Of a stretch of 64,000 bases of DNA, positions 1 to 12,300 are shown piece by piece. Location: assembly GCA_025331565.1 (NCBI GenBank), contig JAFREQ010000040.1, positions 3,427,501 to 3,491,500 on the forward strand. The letters run 5' to 3'. Under the pieces are notes generated by a model that did no database searches, had not been told where the DNA came from, and worked only from the letters and a program-made list of their open reading frames with translations. Position 1 is the first letter of the stretch; each line of letters starts with the position of its first letter. A program made the translations under genes and the position numbers. Origin of the DNA: Holacanthus passer. Taxonomy: Eukaryota > Chordata > Actinopteri > Pomacanthidae.

Positions 1-1079
1 ATTTGCTGTTTGTAGTAGGAAGTTTAAAAAAAAAAAAGTTGTTTGAAGGTTATTTTTCTATTTCATATTTTTCTGCTACCTCAGTATTGGAGGAGATATG
101 TGATGTTTTATTGTGTGTTAAAATGCTCAGTTGTTTTTCAGAGAGCGTGTGGGAATTAGTACACTATTCATAATTTATATTTAGTTAACAATCACAGCTC
201 GAGGGACTCACTGTGAGTCAAAGCACTCAGGATGTTGACATGTATACTGTATATTTGCTCGTGCTTTAGACCAGATTACTGTGTTCGGCTACTTCGCAGC
301 ACAGTAAGATCTGAAGTTTTAAAAGTGTTTAAGCACAAATTCAGCACAGAGCCTTCCTGCTGCTGCAGAGCATGCCAGCCTCGAATCCTCAAGCCAGGCT
401 TTAGAGCCACAGTTGTAACAGGGTAGAACTGCCAATAGGATCATATAAAGGCATACTGGTATTGCCCATAAACAAGACAAAAGGACCCTGTTGCAATGGA
501 AAGTGTGAAATTCTTTTGCTTATTATAGGAAAAGGCAATGTGTTTCTTCTTACTGAGATTTCTCTTCACATTCAGCAAATAAATGCTGCTTTACTGCCGT
601 CGCTGGATTATTCATTATACAGCGGTATTGCAGATTTTAATATGGAAGATAAGTCGTACCGTTGCACATTTTAGAGGTATTAAATCATTAATCATTCAAG
701 ACTTAAGTGGAAAGTAATTTTTCTGCACCTTGTGAACTGATGTGTTTGCTATATGATGCTGATCGTATTACTGCGTTACGAACAGTGCAGAACAGATATG
801 AGTGTTATTTTTCCATAAGGCCGTCGTCTGCATCTCACTCCACTTTGTAGATGGCAGTGTAGGTCTGAGAAACCATAAAGTGCTTTGCCTCTTTAAGAGA
901 GACTCTGCCAAGGTACTTGAAAAGGCTGCCAGGCAGGGTCGAGTCAAGCTGCTATCAGGCAGGAGAAGTATTCAGTAAGCTGAGCAGTTCTGCCGTCTGA
1001 GGCAGGGAAACCTCAGCTGCATTTTACTTTACATCATCATGAGCCATGGAGTCCAGTCATGGAAAAAGACACACTACTG

Positions 1080-1400
1080 CCTGTCTGTGTGTCTTTGTTG
1101 TGTGTGTGTGTGTGTGTGTGTGTGAGTTCGCTTATGTCCAAATTGGGGATATACACTAGACTCAAGACCAGTTGGTTCGGGACAGCGGTGCAATTGGGGA
1201 CAAAAAGTGGTGCCCTCAATTTGGAAAACTGTGATTTTTAGGTCAACAGTTAAGGTTAGGGTTAGGTTAAGGTTAGGGTTAGGTTAAGGTCAGGTAGTCC
1301 TTCAGGTTAGTCTCCAGGAAAAAAATGTAAGTCTATGTAAATTCCTCAAAAGTGACATAAGTAAATACTGTGTGTGTGTGTGTGTGTGTGCCCTCCCCTT
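1080..1400. repeat. Dispersed teleost repeat with TG tracts and TTAGGG-like minisatellite
   Basis: Two TG microsatellites (1099-1124 and 1369-1390) bracket a unique part and a run of GGTTAGGGTTAGGTTAA units at about 1250-1295. The same arrangement of TG tract, short unique sequence and GGTTAGGGTTAGG array is a familiar dispersed repeat of fish genomes. The array is short, degenerate and embedded, so it is not a telomere. Confidence 0.6.
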
Positions 1401-1409
1401 TAGACAATA

Positions 1410-1635
1410 ATATAGATGTGTCAGGGTTTGGGGTTTTAGTTTAATAGTTTAGTTATTTCCTGTTTCATGTTGAAAGTGTTGCTTATTTCCTGATCTTGTG
1501 TGTGTTTCCAGTTTGTCTTTGTATAAAGCCTGTTTAGTGTTTAGTCCTCATGTCCTCCTAGAGTTTTGGATTTTTCACCTGTTGTGTTGTGGACTCTTGA
1601 TTCCTGCCTGCTCCCATTTAGATTTGACTGAAAGT
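1410..1635. repeat. Possible LTR-like dispersed repeat fragment
   Basis: This stretch has the run of TTTCCTGTTT, GTATAAAGCCTG and CTGTTGTGTTGTGGACT motifs seen in a common fish dispersed repeat of LTR or promoter-like type. Only a degraded part is present, and neither the terminal repeats nor the boundaries can be fixed by eye. Confidence 0.3.
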
Positions 1636-3278
1636 AACACTTGCAGGCTTCATGTTGATTTATAAAGGTTGCTTGCATAGATAGAAAGAGTGATATTGGC
1701 TGGTTTTACATGTGACCACTACTTTTATGAATGTGTTACTCCAATAACAATTTTATTTCTGGTATAGTTTGATTATACAAGATTGAATGAGAAATAAATG
1801 AATGGATATGGGTCAGGTGTTCTGAGGAAATCGTACATTTCTTTCAGTCAGTCCAGGAATATTGGACAAGGAATATCAAGTGGTGAATCAGTGAATATTA
1901 AGTGGATGTTGGTCATAGATTTTTGTTGCTGATATTATAATATGAGTCTCTGGATCATTTTCTAGATCTCAGATGTGTGTTTTGATTAATTAATCTCAGG
2001 GATCACTCATGTTTATTTCCATTTTCTCAACCTGTAATGCAATTTCATCTACAGTAGCCAATAATTCTTAAACTGAAACTCATATTTAACTGTGGTATTT
2101 TTAATGCTGTATGGTGACTCCGTCCACGACCCCGTCCAGAGACCATAAATTGATCTTATTTCCTCCTTGTCAAAGTATTGCACTCAAGCATTTCCTCTGG
2201 TTTCTGCTGAGCTGACGAGTTCAGAAATGGCTTATATCATGTTCACCAGCAGCACAGATGACTGGCTGATGGCTACTGTTTCATGCTCTGGTCAAAACAA
2301 CAAAGCCAGCCCTCAACATAAGGATGAAGAGTAAAAACATATTTCATAGTGTATTTTAATTTTTTTAGGTGACTTTATACTGTATGAGGGCAAAATATTT
2401 TTTTCCTTTACAGCAGCATACAGAAGAGGACCTGTGTTATTGTTTATGATGAAAAGATGACGTTTAATATTTTGGATGTGCAGATGATTGTTTTTCTAAC
2501 TTCTATATGAGGAAATTATTACACTGCTTCAAGGCAAATAGTCACTGCTTTATGAAAGTGAAAATTTAATAATCAGCTCCAAGCAAACAGAAATTTAATA
2601 GCATTGTAACATTTACAGTGTATTAAAAGTAAAAGTATACGACGCATAATCTGCTGAATGGAAAATGTGTGAGGCTGCGGTTGTGGAATGAAAAGTAGTT
2701 TATCAAAAGTCAGTCGAACCACTGAATCAATGACTGAGGTTAAATCTTCATTAGATGTAGGTATGGTGTGTAGAGTGATGTCACCAGTCACAGTTTAATC
2801 TAAGTCGATAGCTGTTTAGCAGATGTCGTCATCATCAGAAGCCTGTGGAGTGTCGTGAAGATGAGATCACTCAGAACAGGTAGAAAAATGACAGTAAAGT
2901 TTGAGCTTTGCACTGAGATAAGATAAACAATGAACCTCTAAATGAGCTCCTCCTGCTCCATTAACAACACAAACTCATCTGTCGTGGGTTTGGCTCATGG
3001 CGAGGTGTGAGCGTGGCAGACATATTACGATGACAGCCGGCGAGACGGCCATATGGTTTCCCCCCAGACGACGCTACGAGCTGGTAGAGGGACTACCGCT
3101 GGCACCACCTGGCACACACAAACTGACACTTAAGGTCACACACACCTCGTCATCACCTCAGACAAAGAGAGAGAGCACAGTGGGTGTGGTGTTTCACTCA
3201 GTACTACTACTCCTGCTGTATTATTACTGCTATTACTGTATGCAATTCAGTCAATTAGTCAATCCACAGAAAAGTCAT

Positions 3279-3518
3279 CTGCAACTATTTTGATAATTGA
3301 TAACTACTAAAGTCATTTTCAAGGATGTCTAAGGAAACTAAACATCATTTGGTTTTTAACTGTTGGATGGACAAAACTAGCAAATTGCAGATGTCACCTT
3401 GGGCTCTATGATTTTGTGATGGGCACTATTTTCTGACATTTTATAAACCAAACAACCAGTCAGTTTTTTTGAGAACATTATCAGCAGATTAATCAACAAT
3501 GATTGTTTGCTGCAGCCT
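3279..3518 (+). repeat. Dispersed 'GCAACTA/ATTAATC' repeat, copy 1
   Basis: It starts with CTGCAACTATTTTGATAATT and ends with CAGATTAATC...GCTGCAGCC, the two ends being near-complementary. The middle carries the GACAAAAC, CACCTTGGGCTCT and TTTTCTGACATTTTATA words of a common teleost non-autonomous element. Further copies lie at 7590-7780, 60025-60117 and, reversed, 61750-61926. Confidence 0.7.
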
Positions 3519-4139
3519 GATTATGCTGCATCTTCTTAAATAAACCCTCTACACTGTTTTCAGTTCACCTGCAGGTTATATGATATACACAAAGAAGCCT
3601 ATTATAATCTATGTAGAGTGATTTACAGTGTGCATGTTTTAAAGGCATATATAAAAAGAGGAATTTCCAACATATTGTGCACAATGCTCATATTCATGAA
3701 TAAGGATGTTATTTACATCAACAGTACATTCTGACCATTAAGTTAAACTAGCTCTCTGATTTCATTATAAACAAGGCTCTCCTGTCGAGTCAGACACTGC
3801 GACAGTGACCGGACCACCTGACCGTCTGCTGACGCTGCTGCTGCATATGAAAGCACCATTAACATGTGATAAACCAGAATATCAGTTCAACATCAGAAGC
3901 ATGACTCAGCATGTTCTTTCTGGGTTAACGAGTGACCGGCCACATGGGAGGACACACCACAGAATATTTATAACGTCTTCTGCTCAGATTTATAGTCTTT
4001 AAAATCAGTATGCGGCCGCACTGATGCAACAACAGTGAATTTAATAGTGAAGAAGCGGGCTGTGACAGCAGGAGATAAAACAAATATTGCTCTTGTATTA
4101 TTGAATCCACATTAGTTGTTCATTTCCTCCTGTTTTGTA

Positions 4140-4345
4140 ATTCATTCGCATTATTGCATATTATAGCCAGAGGAGCCATATTAGATTTGCAAAACAATCT
4201 CCTGGAAGGCCGCTGTTCGAATAGGATGTGCTAGATTAATACTGTAACCACACAACGGCAGCGATAAGCCTCGTTAAAGAGGATTTATCGGTAATTACGG
4301 ATCAATAAGAGTTGGTAGCAATCAGAGTGTGGTGCCTCTGGGCGG
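4140..4345. other. Candidate conserved non-coding block in coro2b intron
   Basis: This block is more complex and less repeat-like than its surroundings and is dense in short transcription-factor-like words, including GGTAATTAC (homeobox-type), TATTGCATATTA (C/EBP or POU-like) and TTTATCGG. There is no open frame. Calling it an enhancer is inference only; cross-species alignment would be needed. Confidence 0.25.
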
Positions 4346-5540
4346 GCTGGACCTGATGGTACCTGGTCTGCTCATCTGTGAGTCACCATCTGAGCCACAG
4401 CTTCAGGAAATGAGCTGCAGAAAGACAGTGACGCTTGACGTAGGTCTGTGTCTCTTTCCTACCAGTCATCCACATAAACATTAGCAACACCTTTTTTTAT
4501 TTTTATTTTATTCTTGTGGTAGAGCGACAGCTGTCATATGTGAAATCGAAGCTCTAAATGCAGCTCTTCTGATTTCCTCATAATACCTCATGGACCTCCT
4601 GAACTCTGTGGTTCCCAGCAGACATTATTTCTTTGCAGGCAATTAGTTCCACCTAAATAGGGAGTCCCTTAGATCCCACGTTATTAATGTTTTGAGGCCA
4701 TGTTAAAACCTCCCAGTCACTGTAACAATTATAGAAAAACCAAATGCGTCACCAAAACTTGTATTAGTGTGGTCATGTTTTTACATTTTCCACTGAAGAG
4801 GGAAAGTTTTATCTTACTTTCTTGAAACTTACATCCACACATATATGAGCAAATGTGAGTTTCCATGTGAGTGAAGTGAGAATCTTTTGTGGTTCAAAGT
4901 TAATAGAAAAGATGTCACAGAGCATTGAATATATAATGTATAATGTGTCTGAGTTAATTCCATGAATCATCCTGTCTTGCTTAGTCACACACTTTCCTTT
5001 CCTTTTATATTCTTTTTATTGACTGATTGATGTCTCACTTCACTGTTGTCGAGTTTTGGCAGACGTTGGTTTCTATTGGTTTTGGCATGTGTCCCTTATC
5101 TTTTTAGCAAAGCCTTCAGTATCTCTGGCAAAGTGTTACCTCGAAACACTTTTCCGTGGGCAGACTTCCTGCTCGCTGCTTTTCAGTAAAGTATTTATTA
5201 ATGTGCTTTCTTTGTATGCTTATATGTGCTGTATCTATTATGTGTGTCACTGAGATTATAATGATGAGATTAGTGGCTCATATTTTGAAAAAGTGTCAGC
5301 ATCAAACTTATATTGATCAATATGGGTCAATACTTCCTGATAATAAATAATCTTTTAACCCCAAGACTTACTGAGGCTGTGTGATTGTATTTTACCATGC
5401 AAGTTCAAAAATTCATTATTTTATTCTGTCTTTGAGGATTCAGGTGCAGAAATATGCTGTTAATGCATTTTCAAGTAAACATTTTATTATTCATAGTAGA
5501 GTTTGTTCTTCAGGGTTCAGTGAGGAAGGTGCATGTAAAC

Positions 5541-5569
5541 ACAAACACACACACACACACTCACACACA
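5541..5569. repeat. CA microsatellite
   Basis: A short CA-rich dinucleotide tract with a few interruptions, in the coro2b intron. Confidence 0.85.
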
Positions 5570-6263
5570 GGATTTCACTGAGGCATGACCTCGACGCTCC
5601 TAAACAAATCTCTGAGGAAATAAAAAAAGAGGTCAGTGGATTGAAGTGACATCAAACATTCATGACATCATGACCGACATTAGGAGGGTTTCAGTCATCT
5701 GTTGTTATGAGCCACTGCCCCTCTGTGGACTCTGTGGGTTATTGCAATAACAATAATGTTGCCTCAGATGTCCCTGCACAATAACCAGGTCTGTGTTGTT
5801 TCCTTCAGGATTTATCAAGTCATCTCACTGAGTTTTTATTATATTAGTCTTTCATGTTCACATCAATAAAAGCTGAGAATAGTTTTGGTCAGTCGTGTTC
5901 TTAACAGATGAATATTTTTACTTGTATCAGTAACAATTATGATTTATTAAATTACTCTTTGATTTTTATTACAGATTATTATGGTGGGGGAAAAATCAAC
6001 TTTTTTACTACTGTTTTGTAAATTTATGTTCTGTTATGGCACATAAACAAGTTTCAAAATAAAGAATGATGCATAGATGTATTTTATTTCACTCAATTTA
6101 ATTACCAGTAACATTATTATATTATTATTATATGTTCTTATATTATGTTTATGGTACAGCAAACAGTGAAATAAATCTTCATATGTCCTTTCTCTTGCAT
6201 GCTCGGTATCCTCAAACAGAAAAAGCTGATGTAAAATAATCCGCCTCTGTTGCTGTGTTTCAG

Positions 6264-6380
6264 TCTGGTCGCCTGGACTCTCATTACCCAAAAGTGTGTG
6301 GTCACCAAGGCAATGTGCTGGACATCAAGTGGAATCCCTTCTTTGAAAACATCATAGCATCCTGCTCTGAGGACACCTCT
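6264..6380 (+). CDS. coro2b: coro2b exon: WD blade 'VCGHQGNVLDIKWNP'
   Basis: 39 codons, phase 0 at both ends; acceptor TTTCAG, donor GTAAGT. It encodes SGRLDSHYPKVCGHQG and ends SCSEDTS, matching the coronin stretch just after the LVIPLEQ strand. Confidence 0.95.
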
Positions 6381-9300
6381 GTAAGTGACCCACATTCTTT
6401 TTAATATGTTTTTTCACCAAAGAGGTTGGTACACGATAATTACAGAGGGTAATTTCATGACTTTGAAGAGGTGAAAAACATAGCGTGTGAAATCATGAGC
6501 TTGTTAGAGGTTGGTGGCTGCTGGCCCAGAAGGCAAAGAGGTCATCGAGTCATCGAGGGTCACTGATTCAGAGAGGTTGTGCTGGTTTGTTATGGCCTTT
6601 GTTAGAAATTTCCCCATCGTGGCACGTATCTTAAATAGCAAATGACAGATGTGAAATGCTTTTGAGCAAAGCACAGATCCGCTCGCTGTTCAGTAACCGA
6701 CTGCATAACTGATATTAGACACAATCAAATCTCAATAATTATTATTCTTAATCTCAGATGTTGCATGACAAATACTAAGACCCTGTGGGCAGTACACGCA
6801 CCTGTTACATTACTCTACTGTGCACAGTAAAGCCATGGCAGCCCTGTGTCCTGTATAGTACTTTCACTTGTTGAAGGATAATCTCCTCTGGTCCAACACA
6901 GAGCCTCTGGCCATAGCTGTAATCCAGTCTAATCCTAATGCAATGGGCCACATTGATACCATGTGCTATTTTTGATCAGAGGCCTTTCAAACTGCGTCAT
7001 CGTGATTGTAGCGTGGAGCTCATATTAAAGAGTTATGAAGAATATGAAGTGACCTCTGACAAAAACATCATCCTAATAACCTGTTCTATGAAAACACCTG
7101 GCAGGCAGGTTTCTGTGTGACACACTGCATACTCACTTACATTTTCTGTGTGTGTGAACGCGGCAGGTGCGAGTATGGGAGATCCCAGACGGCGGTCTGA
7201 GGCGCAACATGACGGAGGCCGTGCTGGAGCTGTACGGCCACAGCAGACGGGTGGGTCTGATCGAGTGGCACCCCACCAGCAGCGGCATCCTGTTCAGCGC
7301 CGGCTACGACTACAAGGTACAACATCAGTGACTCCAAACACAACAAGGCCGAATCACCAAGTGACAGTATTAGTAATTTAACTAACAATAGATGCAGATT
7401 AAAGGAAATAGTCCCTCTTAGAAACTCAAATACTGTTCGATACTGTTCGATACTGTCAATTTGTGTTACTCAGCCCAGCTCAAGAGTTGCTTTGTGATGT
7501 TGAAAGTGTTCTTCATGAGATGCCAATGTGTTGGATTAATAAATTAGTTTATCTAGATAAACATATCTGTTAGTAGGTGGTTGGGAGGTTCTTGCTTCTT
7601 AAATGTGAGGACATGGTATCTTTCTTCATTCTATATCATTGTAAACTGAATATTTCTGGGTTGTGTCAGATAAAACATGAATTTTAAAGATGACACCTTT
7701 GGCTCTTAGAAATTGTGATATAGATAAAGGAACAATGACACTAATAGACAGATTCATCGATGATAAAAATAATGCTGCACTGTGTATCGACGTTCCCTCA
7801 ACAGGCCTGTAGACTTAAACTGGTGTTTTCCAAAGAATAAAGAAAAGAGTCTACTAAGCTCTTCTTCTTATTTCACTTTGGATCCCAGCAGAGACTATTA
7901 TCCACTGTGCTAGCAACAGGAACAAAATCAAATTCCATTCACATGCTCACATCATCCATTCAAGCCCTGCAGCCATCTAACAGCTCCACCCAAACAATCC
8001 TTCCTGTCTGCATCAGATCCTGATCTGGAACCTGGAGATCGGGGAGCCGGTGAAGATGATCGACTGCCACAGTGACGTCATCCTCAGCATGTCCTTCAAC
8101 ACAGACGGCAGCCTGCTGGCCACCAGCTGCAAAGACAAGAAGCTGCGTGTCATCGAGCCGCGCTCCGGGGCCGTCCTTCAGGTCAGAGGGAGGGGGCACG
8201 GTGTTTTAATGGGAGTGTGCATGAACAGCTAGAGCATTGTGTTAGAAATCTAATTTACCGTGACTGAAACTACTGAGGAAATTCTAAATCTTTTGACCAT
8301 GTAAATCAAATTTTGATAAGAATAATATGTTTAACCTCTACTGAGAATTTACATGAATCAAAATGTATAATATCCATGTGCCCATTATATGGCCAAAAGT
8401 ATGTGGACACTTTGGTGCTTTGGGTTGTTTGTTAATGCTTTGGGCTTCTCAGTTCAAATGAAGGGAAATCTTAATGTGACAGTATACGGCAATATTTTAA
8501 GCACATATGTATAACTATGCCCCCCACACACAAAGTGAGAGCCATACAGAAATGATCTTCCCAGTTTGGTGCAGAAGAATTTGACTTGCCTTCACAGAGT
8601 CCTGACCTCAATCCCATCGCACATTTGGGATGAAGTGGATCACAGACAGCGAGCCTTATCGCCCAACATCAGTGCTCCACCTCACTAATGCTCTTGTGGT
8701 GAATGGGAAAAAATCCTGCTGTCAGGTTCCAAAATCTTTTGTAAAAAACACCCCAGAAGAGTGGAAACTGTTCGAGCAGCATATTAATGCTCATGGTTTT
8801 GAAATGAGATGTTTAACAATCACATATTGTTGTCACATTTTGGCTATATTGTCTTTTTTGTTCTTCAGCAAGTCTTGAGCCCCCAGAGGTCATTAGAGAC
8901 ATTACTCCTCCTTTTTAAGTCAAAGTGTTGATCAAATTAATTTATATTTACAAACTGTTGTTTACTTAATTACAAATCTTTTTAACTGATATTCAATAAG
9001 ACAAGAAAATGTTGCAGCTGGTTCAAACCACTTCTCAACCACTTAATGTCTGACCTTGATGATCGTGGTGCCTGACCACCATGAAATGGTTTCTGATTAG
9101 ACCCTGCTGCACACCTGCATGACCAAGTGGAGGTGATCAAGACCAGGCAGCGGGAGGAAGAGAAAAATCATGAAAATATTTTGTGCCTGAAATACAGATT
9201 TAGTTTTAAATATCCCAACAGAGGTGTGTTGCTGGCACTTGTATTTCATTTAAAAACTAAATGAGTTATAATAATAATTATGCTCATATACAAGGCTTGT

Positions 9301-12300
9301 AAACTGTGTAAAAACTGTGTGGGTTGATTAAAATCTTTCTTTGTGTCATTGATATATTGATATCCATCAGCAAGCCAGTTGTAAGAACCACCGTGTAAAC
9401 CGAGTGGTGTTCCTGGGCAACATGAAGCGACTGCTCACCACAGGGGTCTCTCGCTGGAACACCCGGCAGATCGCTCTCTGGGACCAGGTCAGACGACACT
9501 TCCATATGGCTCTCGTCTCTAATGCCAGAGTGGGTGGAGCAAGTGTGTGTGTGTCTAATTCCCTGTGTGTGTTGCTCTTCCCAGGAGGATTTGTCCATGC
9601 CAATTGTGGAGGAGGACATAGACGGCCTCTCAGGACTGTTGTTTCCCTTCTATGATGCTGACACACACATGTTGTACCTGGCAGGAAAGGTCAGCTCTGA
9701 CACAGTCACAACAAGGAAATTATTGTTATTATGACTGTATATATGAGGCTGAATTGCCAAATTCAGATACACATTTAACTAATTATGGCATATTTTTCTG
9801 CTATAAAGTCCACAGAATGAACAAAACTGTACAGTACATTGAGGTTTTCAAGTAATAATGCAACTTCGTGAAAAGATGTTTGCACACTGATGGTAACAGG
9901 TGTGTGAGAGTGTGACAGTTAGAAATATAATTTTAAAACATTTTTGGTCACAGCCCAATATTGTTCACAGTCCCAGAGAGAGACCTGATCTTGGTTTACG
10001 CCACCAGGACAAATTTAGTATGGTGAATATCTAACAAAGTAATCAGCTGCATAAGTCAGTCATGCCCTTTTTGAAGTAAGAAGAGCATACATACTGTACA
10101 TACATACATACATACATACATACATTTGCAATAATAAATAATCAAGAGAACTGAATAATAATTGAAAAAGCATTTTAAACATGGCAATTTTGCATCACAT
10201 TAACTAAAAATGTAGAGAAGTAGGAAGTGCCTAAAAGAGCAGAACAAACAGGTCAAAACAATATGAGATAAATTTGACGTGTCGGTGTCAAATATATATC
10301 TAATAATACCTGCTTTCTTCATTTCCTATATTTGACACCAAGCTATTGTTCACTGTCTGTGCTTGGCAAGTTGTTTATGCAGGTCCTGTTTCAGACACCC
10401 GATCACTGAAAGGGTCAACCGAAAAGCTGCAGTCCAGTATATCAGTATTCATGTTCTCTGTAAATGAGAAGTTTGCAGAACATCATTCACTTTATGAAAG
10501 TTGTTGTTAAAATATTAACCATGAAGCTTTAAAATGTGGCTGAAACAAGAGCTACTTCTTGAACTGTAATGTGATGGCCATGTTCTGGTGTCCTGACAGG
10601 GGGACGGCAACATCCGTTACTTTGAGATTACAACAGAGAAGCCGTACTTACAATACCTAATGGAGTTCAGGTCCCCGGCCCCACAGAAAGGACTAGGTGA
10701 GTCATTTGTTGATCAGTGATATATGATCTGTCCTGCTGAGAGCTGAGAGATCCTAAGCACTTCATTAGCAGAATTTAGAGATGGGAAGATGAGATGGATC
10801 AGAGTGGCAATAGGTGGTGGGTTGCATGGCTGAAAGGATCAAATTTATAGAAGAAAAAAAAGCATTAAAAAGAATTGAAATCTTCCCTCAGTGTAGTTTT
10901 ATCAGCTCCACTAACTAGCAATTTGATGTGACTCCAATTTGCCGTGATTTCTGAGAGGTGGTTTCGCGTTGTCAAACTGGTTGTGTCACCACCTCTCTTC
11001 TCGTCTGCAGGTGTGATGCCAAAGCACGGGCTGGATGTTGGAGCCTGTGAGGTGTTTCGCTTCTACAAGCTGGTCACCCTGAAGGGCTTGATCGAGCCCA
11101 TTTCCATGATTGTGCCAAGAAGGGTGAGTGAGGGACTGAAATCATGTAATTAACTCATTCTACACTGTTTTGATTGACGTGGATAAAGAATCTATTCAAA
11201 TCCACACAGAGAGGTTGCATGTTGTACTTCAGACAAAGACATCTTGTTTAAGACACAGTAATACGACCTTTTCCTCCCAGACTATTAGATGACAACCTAT
11301 GCTAAATGAGAATACATGTGGTGTTTCCTGGTTTGCAGTCCGACACGTACCAGGAGGACATCTACCCCATGACAGCAGGGACAGAACCTGCGCTGTCCGC
11401 CACTGAATGGCTGAGCGGCATCAATAGAGGTAAACAACACTTGGATTGGTTGATTCTCCTTCGGTGGAATAATATAAACCCATGTTAGACACAGAACACA
11501 TCATCCTGCATTTGATGATGTGAATACAATTAAAAAACAAAGCTACAGTAAAGCGGGATGATGAAATACAGTCTCCTTCAGTCACTGTGTCTTAATTTAG
11601 TTTTGTTCCTCATTGCCAACCTTTCACACACTCACACAGAACATATGGTTTGTATTGTCACCAACATGGTGCAAACTCCCACAAATATCTTCTTTTAATC
11701 CAGACAGCACAACTTTAACTGGGCTCTGATTTGCATTTCACTTTGAATCACATCATTCAATTGAACATTAAATCCAGGTGGAAGGTAGGTGGGAGGTAGG
11801 AAGTGTAGTTTTGTCTTTCATCTCTCCCATTCTTCACAGTCTGTCTGCTTTTAACATCTACCTAGTTTATAACAAAGACCTACAAAGTCACTTTTAAAAG
11901 TAAGCGTTATCTTCTCCAGTGTTTCCTATATGGAAATTATTTCATGCTTACCAACCTTTACAATTCCCTGGATGCACTGCAGATTCTAGTGTGCAGGCCA
12001 GTTAGCTGTCACGATTATAGTAATTGGACACACCCAGTTGAAGACCAATAGGGAGCAATAATAGATGATCTGTGATGGATTTGGTTTCCTCATATTCAGA
12101 GTGTTTTTGCTCCTTTGCACAAACAGACCCGGTCTTGATGTCCCTGAAGGACGGTTACCACAGGCCAAACCAGTTAGTGTTCAAAGCCCCGGTGAAGGAA
12201 AAGAAGAGCGTGGTGGTGAATGGGATCGACCTGCTGGAGAACGTCCCACCCAGGACAGAGAACGAGGTATGTGAACAAGTGACACCGGGAATCAGTCTCT

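Larger units (their letters stand above)
1..6263 (+). other. coro2b: coro2b intron (5' part of gene outside window)
   Basis: There is no coding exon between the left edge and the first recognisable coronin exon at 6264. The N-terminal ~70 residues of coronin-2B (the basic start and first propeller blade) were looked for and not found, so they must lie further left. The stretch holds a dispersed repeat with two TG tracts (1080-1400), a possible LTR-like repeat (1410-1635), a fold-type dispersed repeat (3279-3518), a CA tract (5541-5569) and a candidate conserved block near 4140-4345. The rest shows nothing I can name. Confidence 0.8.

Noticed and set aside
1250..1295. True telomere or chromosome-fusion scar
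   Set aside because: Only a few degenerate units, flanked by TG tracts in a known dispersed-repeat layout.
2997..3293. 98-codon plus-strand frame as a missing coro2b N-terminal exon
   Set aside because: It does not contain the conserved coronin N-terminal strand motifs and runs into the dispersed repeat at 3279.
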